A stretch of 64,000 bases of DNA from Mycolicibacterium alvei (GTDB lineage Bacteria; Actinomycetota; Actinomycetes; Mycobacteriales; Mycobacteriaceae), in contig NZ_AP022565.1 in the NCBI RefSeq assembly GCF_010727325.1, positions 3,410,001 to 3,474,000 of the forward strand. The letters are read 5' to 3'. The notes under the pieces are model-generated. The model was not told the origin of the DNA. It did not search any database and worked only from the letters and a program-made list of their open reading frames with translations. Positions 8,348 to 16,601 of the stretch are shown here, one piece after another; position 1 is the first letter of the stretch; every line of letters begins with the position of its first letter. The translations under genes and the position numbers were made by a program.

Positions 8348-9622
8348 ATGGCTCGGTTTCCCAAGCCGGCTGAAGGCAGCTGGACTCAGCACTACCCAGA
8401 GCTCGGCACCGGCCCGGTGTCGTATGAAGACTCGATCAGCCCGGAGATCTACGAACTGGAGCGCAAGGCGATCTTCAAACGCGCCTGGTTGAATGTCGGT
8501 CGGGTCGAACAGCTTTCACGAAAAGGCAGCTATTTCACCCGGGAGATGAAGGCCGCCAACACTTCGATCATCGTGGTGCGCACCAAGTCCGGCGAGGTCA
8601 AGGCCTTCCACAACGTCTGCCGTCACCGGGGCAACAAGCTGGTGTGGGACGACATGCCCCTGGAGGAGACCAGCGGGGTGTGCCGGCAGTTCACCTGCAA
8701 GTACCACGCCTGGCGTTACGACCTCGACGGTGAGCTCAGCTTCGTCCAGCAGGAGGCTGAGTTCTTCGACCTGGACAAGAGCCGCTACGGCCTGGTTCCC
8801 GTCCACTGCGAACTGTGGGAAGGGTTCATCTTCGTCAACTTTGCCAGCAATGCTGAAGCACCCGAGCAGTCTCTGCGCGAATTCCTGGGCCCCATGATCA
8901 CCGATCTGGAGGGCTACCCATTCGACAAGATGACCTCGCGGTTCACCTATCGCTCTGAGGTGAAGGCGAATTGGAAGCTCTACATGGATGCCTTCCAGGA
9001 GTTCTACCACGCGCCCATCTTGCACGCGAACCAATCCCCCACCGCCTACTCGAAGGCTGCCGCCGAATCGGGCTTCGAAGCACCGCACTACCGGATCGAA
9101 GGTCCACACCGCCTGGTCAGCACCTCGGGGGTGCGCGCCTGGGAAATGGCCGACGAGATGCGTAAGCCCATCGAAGACATCTGTCAGAGCGGGCTTTTCG
9201 GCCCATGGGACAAACCGGACCTCGGCGAGATGCCGGCCGGCCTCAACCCCGCCAAATGCGATCCGTGGGGGTTGGACTCCTTCCAGTTGTTCCCCAACTT
9301 CGTCGTGTTGTTCTGGGGCCAGGGCTGGTATCTGACCTACCACTACTGGCCGACCTCCTTCAACACGCACACCTTCGAATGCACGCTGTACTTTCCGCAG
9401 CCGCGAACACCGCGGGAGCGGTTGGCCCAGGAGTTGGCTGCGGTCTCGTTCAAGGAGTACGGCCTGCAGGACGCCAACACCCTGGAGGCGACCCAGAGCT
9501 CGATCGAGACCCGCGTGGTCGACGAGTTCCTGCTCTGCGATCAGGAGATCCTGCTTCGGCACCTGCACAAGGAGACCGCGGCATGGATCGACGACTACCA
9601 GAGCAAGACCGCGGGGGTGTGA
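8348..9622 (+). CDS. Rieske non-heme iron oxygenase, alpha subunit (module 1, canonical)
   Basis: The product has 424 residues. The ATG at 8348 follows AGAGGA; longer frames upstream are spurious. The Rieske [2Fe-2S] ligands are complete: Cys91 and His93 (CRHRG), Cys117 and His120 (CKYHAW). The linker between the pairs, 23 residues, is longer than usual. The catalytic domain has Glu218, His221 and His226 in DAFQEFYHAPILH, with a likely third iron ligand Asp in LQDANTLE. Such enzymes use reductase-derived electrons and O2 for hydroxylation, dihydroxylation or demethylation. A ~110-residue gene follows 4 bp later. No classical beta subunit is present. The KshB-like reductase at 13082 is the probable electron donor. 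Confidence 0.93.
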   Translation: MARFPKPAEGSWTQHYPELGTGPVSYEDSISPEIYELERKAIFKRAWLNVGRVEQLSRKGSYFTREMKAANTSIIVVRTKSGEVKAFHNVCRHRGNKLVWDDMPLEETSGVCRQFTCKYHAWRYDLDGELSFVQQEAEFFDLDKSRYGLVPVHCELWEGFIFVNFASNAEAPEQSLREFLGPMITDLEGYPFDKMTSRFTYRSEVKANWKLYMDAFQEFYHAPILHANQSPTAYSKAAAESGFEAPHYRIEGPHRLVSTSGVRAWEMADEMRKPIEDICQSGLFGPWDKPDLGEMPAGLNPAKCDPWGLDSFQLFPNFVVLFWGQGWYLTYHYWPTSFNTHTFECTLYFPQPRTPRERLAQELAAVSFKEYGLQDANTLEATQSSIETRVVDEFLLCDQEILLRHLHKETAAWIDDYQSKTAGV

Positions 9623-9626
9623 ACCG

Positions 9627-9956
9627 ATGAGTACGAAACTGCCGGCCGAATTCGCCGACCTCGAACAGTTTTCGGACTGGTGTCTGTCCAGTGAGCCACA
9701 GCGTTACGGCAAGCGGTTGGACAGCACGATGACCGAGATGCAGGCCTTCTACGACGCGATCGCGCCCCGCGCGGAGGAAGCGATCAGCTTCTGCGACAAG
9801 TTCAGTCTCGACGATATGCCCGAGGACGTACTCAACCTGATGCACCTGCTGTATTCGATGGTGACGGTGTCCTTCCCGGTGGAGTGCTGGAAGCAGCCAC
9901 GGGTGCCCGATTCCGGTGCGACATCGTTGGACTGCGTCGTCGAGCCGGTTCCGTGA
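9627..9956 (+). CDS. Small conserved protein paired with Rieske oxygenase (module 1)
   Basis: This 109-residue soluble protein matches no family I can name. It is clearly paralogous to the 111-residue product at 16237: both carry a Leu-Glu rich start, RLxSTMxEMxxFYDA, xRxEEAIxxCDKFxLDD, and LNLxHLxYS segments. It starts 4 bp after the Rieske stop, and its TGA overlaps the GTG of the downstream amidohydrolase, so translation is coupled. Fixed pairing with a Rieske alpha subunit suggests an accessory or structural subunit, possibly replacing the usual beta subunit. No signal peptide or transmembrane segment is seen. Confidence 0.8.
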   Translation: MSTKLPAEFADLEQFSDWCLSSEPQRYGKRLDSTMTEMQAFYDAIAPRAEEAISFCDKFSLDDMPEDVLNLMHLLYSMVTVSFPVECWKQPRVPDSGATSLDCVVEPVP

Positions 9957-11230
9957 CCCAGGCTGACACCGCGGCCGAAGTCCCGAAGACAGTCCTTCGC
10001 GCCGCCCGTTGGGTAGACGTGACCGGCGGTCAGGTCCGGTCCCCGGCGGTTGTGGTCGTCGAGGGCAACCGGATCACCGCGGTCAACCCCGAAGGGCCGT
10101 TGCCGGATTCGGCCACCGTCATCGACCTGGGCGATGCCACCCTGTTGCCCGGGCTGATGGACATGGAGCTCAACCTGCTGATCGGCGGTCCGGGTAATCC
10201 CGGCGGCCTACCAACCCCGATGCACGGCGTGCAGGACGACCCTGCGTACCGCACGCTGCGCGGCGCGGTCAACGCCCGCACCACACTGGACGCCGGGTTC
10301 ACCACCGTCCGCAACCTGGGCCTGATGGTCAAGACCGGTGGTTACCTGCTCGACGTCGCGCTACAGCGGGCGATCGACCAGGGCTGGCATCAAGGGCCAC
10401 GCATCTATCCGGCCGGCCACGCCGTCACCCCCTACGGCGGCCACCTCGATCCCACGGTGTTCCAGCGGTTGGCACCCGGCATCATGCCGCTGTCGGTCGC
10501 CGAGGGCATCGCGAACGGGGTACCCGACGTCATCGCGTGCGTGCGCTACCAGATCCGCCACGGAGCCAAGCTGATCAAGGTGTCGGCCTCCGGTGGCGTG
10601 ATGTCACACAGCACCGCACCGGGCGCCCAGCAGTACTCCGATGCCGAATTCGCCGCGATCGCCGACGAGGCGCACCGCGCGGGCGTCAAGGTCGCCGCGC
10701 ATGCCGTCGGTGACACCGCGATCCAGGCCTGCATCCGCGCCGGCATCGATTGTATCGAGCACGGGTTCCTGGCCAGCGACGAGACGATCCAAATGATGGT
10801 CGACCACGGCACATTCCTGGTGTCCACCACATATCTGACCGATGCGATGGCGATCGACCGCATCGCACCCGAACTGCGCAAGAAGGCACTCGAAGTCTTC
10901 CCGCGAGCAAAAGCCATGCTACCCAAGGCCATTGCCGCCGGAGTGCGCATCGCCTGCGGCACCGACGCCCCAGCTGTCCCGCACGGCGAGAACGCCAGGG
11001 AACTGTGCGCGCTCGTCGACCGAGGCATGACCCCGATGCAGGCTCTGCAGGCCGCGACGGTGGTGGCCGCGCAGCTGGTTGACGCCGCCGACGACCTCGG
11101 GCAGCTGGCCCCGGGGTACCTGGCCGACGTCATCGCCGTTGCGGGCGATCCCGGCGTGGACATCGCAACGACACTCGATGTCCGGTTCGTGATGAAGGAC
11201 GGAGTCATCTACAAGAAAGCGGTGCGCTAG
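9953..11230 (+). CDS. Amidohydrolase family protein lacking the HxH metal motif
   Basis: The product has 425 residues from the GTG at 9953, overlapping the previous stop (GTGA). The composite beta-sandwich/TIM-barrel architecture is clear: TLLPGLMD, then KLIKVSASGG (candidate carboxylated Lys), VAAHAVGD, CIEHGF and IACGTDAPA. The metal-binding HxH that should follow the first motif is replaced by Glu72-Leu-Asn74 (LMDMELNLL). The other metal ligands remain. Relatives are prolidase/imidazolonepropionase-like hydrolases of cyclic amides, lactones or dipeptides. The altered site may bind a single metal or use different chemistry. It sits in an apparent operon with Rieske module 1 and a downstream MarR gene. 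Confidence 0.85.
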   Translation: MTQADTAAEVPKTVLRAARWVDVTGGQVRSPAVVVVEGNRITAVNPEGPLPDSATVIDLGDATLLPGLMDMELNLLIGGPGNPGGLPTPMHGVQDDPAYRTLRGAVNARTTLDAGFTTVRNLGLMVKTGGYLLDVALQRAIDQGWHQGPRIYPAGHAVTPYGGHLDPTVFQRLAPGIMPLSVAEGIANGVPDVIACVRYQIRHGAKLIKVSASGGVMSHSTAPGAQQYSDAEFAAIADEAHRAGVKVAAHAVGDTAIQACIRAGIDCIEHGFLASDETIQMMVDHGTFLVSTTYLTDAMAIDRIAPELRKKALEVFPRAKAMLPKAIAAGVRIACGTDAPAVPHGENARELCALVDRGMTPMQALQAATVVAAQLVDAADDLGQLAPGYLADVIAVAGDPGVDIATTLDVRFVMKDGVIYKKAVR

Positions 11231-11266
11231 CGTCGAAACTGACGGGCACGGCAGGAGACGAGAAAC

Positions 11267-11719
11267 ATGGACCTCACCGAGAACACCTTGTGGTGGCTCA
11301 AGCAGGCGTTCTACTTCTCGCTCACCGAGGTCAACGAGTCGGTCAAAGAGCACGGGGTCACCACCGCCCAGATCGGCGTCCTGCGCCAGTTGACCAATCA
11401 GCCGGGCCTGTCCGGCGCCGAGTTGGCCCGCCGACTGCTGATCACCCCGCAGGGCGTGCAACTAGCACTCACCGCGTTGGAGAAGCGGGGCCTGGTCGAG
11501 CGTAAACAGGATCCCCAGCACGGGCGCATTCTGCAGGTCTTCCTCACCGATGAAGGCCGGGCGGTGGCCTCCGCCGTCGTCGCCGATGCCGTCACGGCCC
11601 ATGACCGGGTGTTCGGCGTACTCAGTGACGAGGAGCAGGAGCAGTTGAAGGCACTCCTCCGCCGGGTGATCGAACAAGGTACGGGCCACACGCCGCACTC
11701 CGATCACATCGACCCATGA
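11267..11719 (+). CDS. MarR family transcriptional regulator
   Basis: This is a 150-residue MarR protein. The winged helix covers TTAQIGVLRQLTNQPGLSGA, ELARRLLITPQGVQLALTAL and the wing region VERKQDPQHGRILQVFLTDE. Terminal helix DEEQEQLKALLRRVIEQG is typical. A ribosome site GGCAGGAGACGAG precedes the ATG. It lies 36 bp after the HxH-less amidohydrolase and is probably the last gene of the Rieske module 1 operon, which would make it a candidate regulator of that operon by aromatic or acyl ligands. Its target site is not assigned. Confidence 0.9.
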   Translation: MDLTENTLWWLKQAFYFSLTEVNESVKEHGVTTAQIGVLRQLTNQPGLSGAELARRLLITPQGVQLALTALEKRGLVERKQDPQHGRILQVFLTDEGRAVASAVVADAVTAHDRVFGVLSDEEQEQLKALLRRVIEQGTGHTPHSDHIDP

Positions 11720-11753
11720 AATCTCCGTCTCCCGATGGGGCGAGCAGCCAGGC

Positions 11754-12851
11754 CTACTTGTGGCGTCGCCCGGCGATGCTCAACACCCAGTCGGGAAACC
11801 CCAACCCGTGGATGATCCGTTGCGTCCTGAAGAGCTGCCGCGGGAGCGATGCCGTGTTGTAGGGCAGGTCGTACTTGTCGCACAGTTCCCGTACCCGAAC
11901 GCTGACCTGCGGGAGGCGATTGCTCGGCAGGTCGGGGAACAGGTGATGCTCGATCTGGTAGCACAGGTGACCGCCCGAGATCGCCAGCAGCGGGCTCGCG
12001 TTAAAGTTTGCGGTCCCGACCATTTGCCGGAGGTACCACTCGCCCTTGGTCTCGTCCTTGACCACCGCCGGGTCGAACGTCTCGGTGCCGCCGGGGATGT
12101 GCCCGCAAATGATGTTCACGTACACCCACAGGTTCCGGATCGTATTCGCGGTGAAATTCGCCGCGAACGTCCGTCGCCACCGCCGCAGACTCAGAGCCGG
12201 GAAGAAGACATAATCCTTGGCGAGCTGCCGAACGATCTTGTCGCGAAAGTTCCGCTTCTCCACGGCGAGGCCGTCTGGCGTTTCGTGCCGCAGACGCTCG
12301 GAGTGCAGGCCATGCAGGGCGATACCCCACTCGAACATCGCCGCCAGCACCAAGTTTCGCACCGGAGTCGCCAGGTGGACCCAGCGCCACGGCTGGTCTG
12401 TCGTGACCCGATGCAGGCGGTAGCCGATGTCCTCGTCCATGCCGAGCACATTGCTGTAGACGTGGTGCCGGTAATTGTGCGAGTACCGCCACTGCGCGGA
12501 ATGCCCGACCATGTCCCACTCCCAGGTGTTGGAGTGGATTTCGGGGTCGTTCATCCAATCCCACTGACCATGGGAGATGTTGTGGCCGAGTTCCATGTTC
12601 TCGATGGACTTCGCGTATGCCAGCGCGCACGTTCCCGCCAACCAACCGGCCTTCGACCGACTGCCGGCGATCATCAGTCGCGCCGCTACATCGAGCGCCC
12701 GCTGGAAGCGGATCACCCGCCGGATGTAGGCCGCGTCCTCCGCCCCGAGCGACTCCTCGACGTCCCGGCGGATCACGTCGAGTTCGTAGGCGATCTCTTC
12801 GACGTCCTCCCTACTGAGATGCAGGTAGGCGGGAACATCGGCGATCGCCAT
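11754..12851 (-). CDS. Membrane fatty-acid desaturase (DesA3/acyl-lipid type)
   Basis: The product has 365 residues from the ATG at 12851 (MAIADVPAYL), which has GAGGA upstream; a longer frame from 12896 lacks one. The three His boxes of the membrane di-iron desaturases are intact: HNISH in ELGHNISHGQW, HNYRHH, and QIEHHLFP. The hydrophobic segments are shorter than in stearoyl desaturases, as in the front-end acyl-lipid group. It introduces a double bond into an acyl chain at the membrane using O2 and electrons. A divergent FAD/[2Fe-2S] reductase lies across 230 bp, recalling the DesA3-Rv3230c pair, although that reductase may also serve the Rieske enzymes. Confidence 0.88.
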   Translation of the reverse strand: MAIADVPAYLHLSREDVEEIAYELDVIRRDVEESLGAEDAAYIRRVIRFQRALDVAARLMIAGSRSKAGWLAGTCALAYAKSIENMELGHNISHGQWDWMNDPEIHSNTWEWDMVGHSAQWRYSHNYRHHVYSNVLGMDEDIGYRLHRVTTDQPWRWVHLATPVRNLVLAAMFEWGIALHGLHSERLRHETPDGLAVEKRNFRDKIVRQLAKDYVFFPALSLRRWRRTFAANFTANTIRNLWVYVNIICGHIPGGTETFDPAVVKDETKGEWYLRQMVGTANFNASPLLAISGGHLCYQIEHHLFPDLPSNRLPQVSVRVRELCDKYDLPYNTASLPRQLFRTQRIIHGLGFPDWVLSIAGRRHK

Positions 12852-12930
12852 CAAGGTGTCCTCGGGGTGGTGCGGCAGGTAGAGCGGCGCAATCACCGCG
12901 AGCGTCAGCCCGCAGCCTAGAGCCTCAGAC

Positions 12931-12944
12931 TTACCGACGGGTAA
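12931..12944. promoter_or_regulatory. TTACC/GGTAA palindrome upstream of the desaturase
   Basis: TTACC-gacg-GGTAA has perfect 5-bp arms around a 4-bp spacer, 80 bp upstream of the desaturase start codon. It resembles a TetR-type operator. No specific regulator can be named. Confidence 0.35.
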
Positions 12945-13054
12945 TCGAGCTGCGGCGACCAGGCGAAATGGCGGCGCAGACGTATGGTCTGCGCACCTCT
13001 ACCGGAGTTCGACATGCCCCACACCGTGGCCAGTATGTACCACTTGAGATTAAT

Positions 13055-13068
13055 GACAAGTACTTGAT
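13055..13068. promoter_or_regulatory. CAAG/CTTG dyad at the reductase promoter
   Basis: The 14 bases GACAAGTACTTGAT contain the perfect palindrome CAAGTACTTG and match the KstR2 consensus AnCAAGnnCTTGnT at 9 of 10 defined positions. The site ends 13 bp before the start codon at 13082, where a repressor would block a short-leader promoter. Confidence 0.45.
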
Positions 13069-13081
13069 ACTGTTACCCGCG

Positions 13082-14161
13082 ATGGAGACATCGACGACGC
13101 CCCGCATGGAATCCGCCGACGTGATCGACGCCGACGGGTTCACCCCGGTGCGGATCAAGCAGGTGATCCGGGAGACCTCCGACGCGGTCTCACTGGTTCT
13201 CGGCATCCCCGAACCGAGCAGGGACCGGTTCCGTTATGCGGCAGGTCAATTCATCACCATTCGGGCAAGAATCGATGGGGCCGAACACTGTCGGTGCTAT
13301 TCGATGTCGTCGTCGCCGGCCGTCGATCCCGATCTGCGGATCACCGTCAAGCGTGATCGCGACGGCCTGGTCTCCAACTGGATCAACGACACCGCGACCG
13401 TCGGCGACGCACTGCGCGTCGCACCGCCCGAGGGGCGCTTCGTCCTCACCGCTACCGAGCGCAACGTCGTCACGTTCGCCGGCGGCAGCGGTATCACCCC
13501 GGTGTTTTCGTTGGTGCATTCGACACTGGCCGCCACCACCCGCAAGGCCCGGCTGTTCTACGCCAACCGCAATCTGGACTCCGTGATCTTCCGGGCGGCG
13601 CTGGCCGACATGATCGACACCCACAGCGGGCGCCTTCAGGTGCACCATCATCTCGACGACCTCGACGGTGTCGTCTCGCCGCAACACATCGCCGACTTCA
13701 TCGGCGATACCGAACTTGAAGGCGGGGGCCCGCGCTCCCACACCGACTACTACGTCTGCGGTCCCGCCCCTTTCATGGACACCGTCGAACGGGCTCTGCT
13801 CGACGCCGGGATCCCCAAACAGCAGGTGCACCTGGAGCGGTTCAGTTTCGCCGCGATCCCGCCTCCCGACCCGGCCGAACCCGTGGTCACCGAAGAGGTG
13901 ACGATCGAACTCGGCCACCGCACCGTCACCGCGCCCTACCGCGCCGGCAATACCCTGTTGCAGACCGCGCGGCTGGCCGGTCTGAAGGCTCCGTTTTCCT
14001 GCGAAACAGGTTCGTGCGGAACATGTATGGCTCATGTGGTCGAGGGCAGCGCACGCATGCTCAACAACGATGCCCTCGACGACGACGAAGTTTCCGAAGG
14101 CTGGGTGGTGACGTGCCAGGCGCTGCCCACCAGCCGCACAGCGCGAGTGGTCTACGAGTGA
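13082..14161 (+). CDS. KshB-like FAD/NAD(P)/[2Fe-2S] oxygenase reductase
   Basis: The product has 359 residues from the ATG at 13082, close to the ~358 residues of KshB. Domain order is FAD, NAD, then plant-type ferredoxin. The FAD motif is RCYSMSSSP, the nucleotide motif is FAGGSGITPVFS, and YYVCGPAPFM closes the NAD domain. The cluster motif is CETGSCGTCMAHV with the fourth Cys in VVTCQALP. It passes NAD(P)H electrons to Rieske oxygenases or a desaturase. It leads an apparent operon reductase - SDR - Rieske 2 - small protein - TauD. An upstream extension from 12968 is rejected because it would read through the regulatory dyad. Confidence 0.9.
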   Translation: METSTTPRMESADVIDADGFTPVRIKQVIRETSDAVSLVLGIPEPSRDRFRYAAGQFITIRARIDGAEHCRCYSMSSSPAVDPDLRITVKRDRDGLVSNWINDTATVGDALRVAPPEGRFVLTATERNVVTFAGGSGITPVFSLVHSTLAATTRKARLFYANRNLDSVIFRAALADMIDTHSGRLQVHHHLDDLDGVVSPQHIADFIGDTELEGGGPRSHTDYYVCGPAPFMDTVERALLDAGIPKQQVHLERFSFAAIPPPDPAEPVVTEEVTIELGHRTVTAPYRAGNTLLQTARLAGLKAPFSCETGSCGTCMAHVVEGSARMLNNDALDDDEVSEGWVVTCQALPTSRTARVVYE

Positions 14162-14167
14162 GAACAG

Positions 14168-14923
14168 GTGACTGACGTGACGAACAGAGTGGCCGTGGTG
14201 ACCGGCGGGGCATCGGGCATGGGTGAGGCGACATGCCACGAGTTGGGGCGGCGAGGCCACAAGGTCGCCGTGCTCGACATGAATGCCGATGCCGCTCAAC
14301 GTGTCACCGATGACCTGCGGTCAGCCGGCGTCACCGCCTTCGCGGTCGGCGCCGACATCACCGATCGTGCCGCGGTGGAAGAGGCCTTCGGCAAGGTCCG
14401 TAGTGAACTCGGGCCGGTCGGCATCTTGGTGACCAGCGCGGGGATGTTCGGGTACGCATCATTCGCCGAGATCACCGAGCAGTCCTGGGCACAGATGCTC
14501 GAGGTGAACCTGAGCGGGACATTCCGTTGTTGCCAGGTGGCCGTGCCGGACATGGTCGACGCCGGATGGGGTCGCATCGTGATGATCTCCTCGTCGAGCG
14601 CCCAGCGCGGCACCCCGTTCGCGGCCCACTATGCCGCGTCGAAAGGTGCCCTGTTGACCCTGACGAAATCGCTGGCCCGCGAGTACGCCGCGCACGGCAT
14701 CACCGTCAACAACATTCCGCCATCGGGTATCGAAACCCCCATGCAGCACCAGTCACAGGCCGCGGGCTACCTGCCGCCCAATGAGACGATCGCCGCCAAC
14801 ATCCCCCTCGGCCGGCTCGGTACCGGAGCGGATATCGCTGCCGCCGTGGGGTTCCTGTGCTCTGAGGAGGCCAGTTTCATCACCGGGCAGACCCTTGGGG
14901 TCAACGGCGGCGCGGTGATGTAG
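14168..14923 (+). CDS. Short-chain dehydrogenase/reductase (SDR)
   Basis: This 251-residue classical SDR starts at the GTG at 14168, 6 bp after the reductase stop. Visible motifs are the nucleotide-binding TGGASGMG near residue 12, a VTSAGMFGYA segment where NNAG is usual, the catalytic Ser in MISSSSAQ, and YAASKGALL with the catalytic Tyr and Lys. It ends with FITGQTLGVNGGAVM. It interconverts a hydroxyl and a ketone with NAD(P)H, for example oxidising a dihydrodiol or alcohol produced by the neighbouring oxygenases. The substrate cannot be predicted. Confidence 0.9.
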   Translation: MTDVTNRVAVVTGGASGMGEATCHELGRRGHKVAVLDMNADAAQRVTDDLRSAGVTAFAVGADITDRAAVEEAFGKVRSELGPVGILVTSAGMFGYASFAEITEQSWAQMLEVNLSGTFRCCQVAVPDMVDAGWGRIVMISSSSAQRGTPFAAHYAASKGALLTLTKSLAREYAAHGITVNNIPPSGIETPMQHQSQAAGYLPPNETIAANIPLGRLGTGADIAAAVGFLCSEEASFITGQTLGVNGGAVM

Positions 14924-14968
14924 TTCGAGCCCGACGTCCCCACACCCACTAGTCACACGGAGGTTCAC

Positions 14969-16234
14969 ATGGCAACCAAGTGGCCCAAGCCGGCTGAGGG
15001 ATCCTGGACCGAGCACCATCCCGATCTGGGTACCGGGCCGATCCCGTTCCGGGATTCCATCTCTCCGGATTTCTACACCCTGGAGCGCGAGGCGATCTTC
15101 AAGCGGGCGTGGCTCAACATCAGCCGGGTCGAGGAAACGCCCGACGCCGGCAGTTACATCACCCGCCAGATCGAGGCCGCCGATGCGTCGCTGCTCCTGG
15201 TGAGAGACCACGACGGCGGTATCCGCGCCTTCCACAACCTGTGCCGCAGACGCGGACACACACTGGTACCGGCAGACTTCCGTGCGACCGAATTGCGCAG
15301 CACCGGAAATGAGTTCGAATGCCGGCGCTGCGGGTGGTGTTACGGGCTCGACGGAAAACTGATATCGCTACCCGATACGGACGGCTTCGCCGGTCTGGAC
15401 ACCGCAGACTACGGTCTGGTCCCCGTGCACTGCGACGTGTGGGCCGGTTTCGTGTTCGTCAACTTCGACCGCGAACCGCGCCAAAGCCTGCGCGACTTCC
15501 TCGGACCCATGGTCACCGCACTCGGCGACTACCCGTTCGGCAAACTCACCGAGCGCTACGACTGGGTCGCGCACAACAACAGCAACTGGAAGATCTTCGC
15601 CGACGCCTTCCAGGAGTACTACCACGTACCGTCGCTGCACACCCAGCAGGTGCCGCCGGAGGTACGGGATCCCAACGCCGGCTTCACCTGTGGACACTTT
15701 CAACTCGACGGTCCGCACCGACTCGTCTCGACAGCGGGCACCCGCCGCTGGCTGTTGGCGCCGGAGTACATGTACCCGATCGAGCGGGCCACCCAGAGCG
15801 GCCTGGTGGGTCCGTGGCGGACCCCCGACATCGGTGAGCTCCCGGCGGGACTCAACCCGGGCAACATCGAGCCATGGGGTATCAGCAACTTCCAGATCTT
15901 CCCCAACCTGGAGATCCTGATCTACGGCGGCTGGTACCTGCTCTACCGCTACTGGCCGACCTCGCACAACACCCACCGGTACGAGGCGTTCACGTATTTC
16001 CATCCGGCCCGCACCGTCCGGGAACGCATCGAACACGAGGTGGCCGCCGTCGTGCTCAAGGAATTCGCCCTGCAGGACGCCGGCATGCTCGGCGGCACCC
16101 AGGCCGCGCTCGAGTACGACGTCATCGACGAATACCCGCTCAACGATCAGGAGATCCTGGTGCGGCATCTGCACAAGATGGCAGTCGACTGGGTCGAGGC
16201 CTATCAGCGCGAGCGCGCGCCGGCAGGAGCGTGA
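14969..16234 (+). CDS. Rieske-type oxygenase alpha subunit with non-canonical cluster ligands (module 2)
   Basis: This 421-residue paralogue of the protein at 8348 is collinear throughout (both begin with PKPAEGSWT and share ALQDA and QEILxRHLHK tails). The Rieske site is altered. Instead of C-x-H and C-x-x-H it has Cys92-Arg-Arg94 (NLCRRRGH) and Cys118-Arg-Arg-Cys121, with another Cys124 (ECRRCGWCYG). The mononuclear-iron site is intact: Glu216, His219 and His224 in DAFQEYYHVPSLH. It could hold a Cys-rich [2Fe-2S] cluster, or no cluster and take electrons from a partner subunit. It lies between an SDR and its small partner gene and is apparently intact and expressed. Confidence 0.88.
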   Translation: MATKWPKPAEGSWTEHHPDLGTGPIPFRDSISPDFYTLEREAIFKRAWLNISRVEETPDAGSYITRQIEAADASLLLVRDHDGGIRAFHNLCRRRGHTLVPADFRATELRSTGNEFECRRCGWCYGLDGKLISLPDTDGFAGLDTADYGLVPVHCDVWAGFVFVNFDREPRQSLRDFLGPMVTALGDYPFGKLTERYDWVAHNNSNWKIFADAFQEYYHVPSLHTQQVPPEVRDPNAGFTCGHFQLDGPHRLVSTAGTRRWLLAPEYMYPIERATQSGLVGPWRTPDIGELPAGLNPGNIEPWGISNFQIFPNLEILIYGGWYLLYRYWPTSHNTHRYEAFTYFHPARTVRERIEHEVAAVVLKEFALQDAGMLGGTQAALEYDVIDEYPLNDQEILVRHLHKMAVDWVEAYQRERAPAGA

Positions 16235-16236
16235 CG

Positions 16237-16572
16237 ATGACCTCCACCCGACTGCCCAGCGCCTTCGCCGAGTTGGAGCCGTATGCCGAATTCTGGTGTC
16301 TGCCGACGGAGACCGAGCGGTGGGATCGTCGCCTGGCCAGCACCATGCCGGAGATGCACCAGTTCTACGACGCCTTCTTCCCACGCGTCGAGGAGGCGAT
16401 CGAGTACTGCGACAAGTTCCCGCTCGACGACATTCCCGACGATGCGCTCAACCTGCTGCACCTGATCTATTCGCTGATCATTGTGGCCATGTCGGTGGAG
16501 ATCATGCACCAACCGGCCCCCTCCGACTCAGCCGATGCCGTCATGATCCGCACCGGAGAACCACGGCCGTAG
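16237..16572 (+). CDS. Small conserved protein paired with Rieske oxygenase (module 2)
   Basis: The product has 111 residues from the ATG at 16237, 2 bp after the Rieske 2 stop. It is a paralogue of the protein at 9627, sharing RLASTMPEMHQFYDAFFPR and YCDKFPLDDIPDDALNLLHL-type segments. It has no recognised domain, signal peptide or membrane span. Because both Rieske copies carry this partner immediately downstream, the alpha-small pair appears to have duplicated as a unit. A role in subunit assembly or complex stability is inferred, not shown. Confidence 0.8.
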   Translation: MTSTRLPSAFAELEPYAEFWCLPTETERWDRRLASTMPEMHQFYDAFFPRVEEAIEYCDKFPLDDIPDDALNLLHLIYSLIIVAMSVEIMHQPAPSDSADAVMIRTGEPRP

Positions 16573-16601
16573 CCACCACCGAACACCGAAAGGACGCACC
16601 G

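Noticed and set aside
12968..13081. N-terminal extension of the KshB-like reductase
   Set aside because: It would translate through the CAAG/CTTG dyad. The 13082 start gives the family's usual length.
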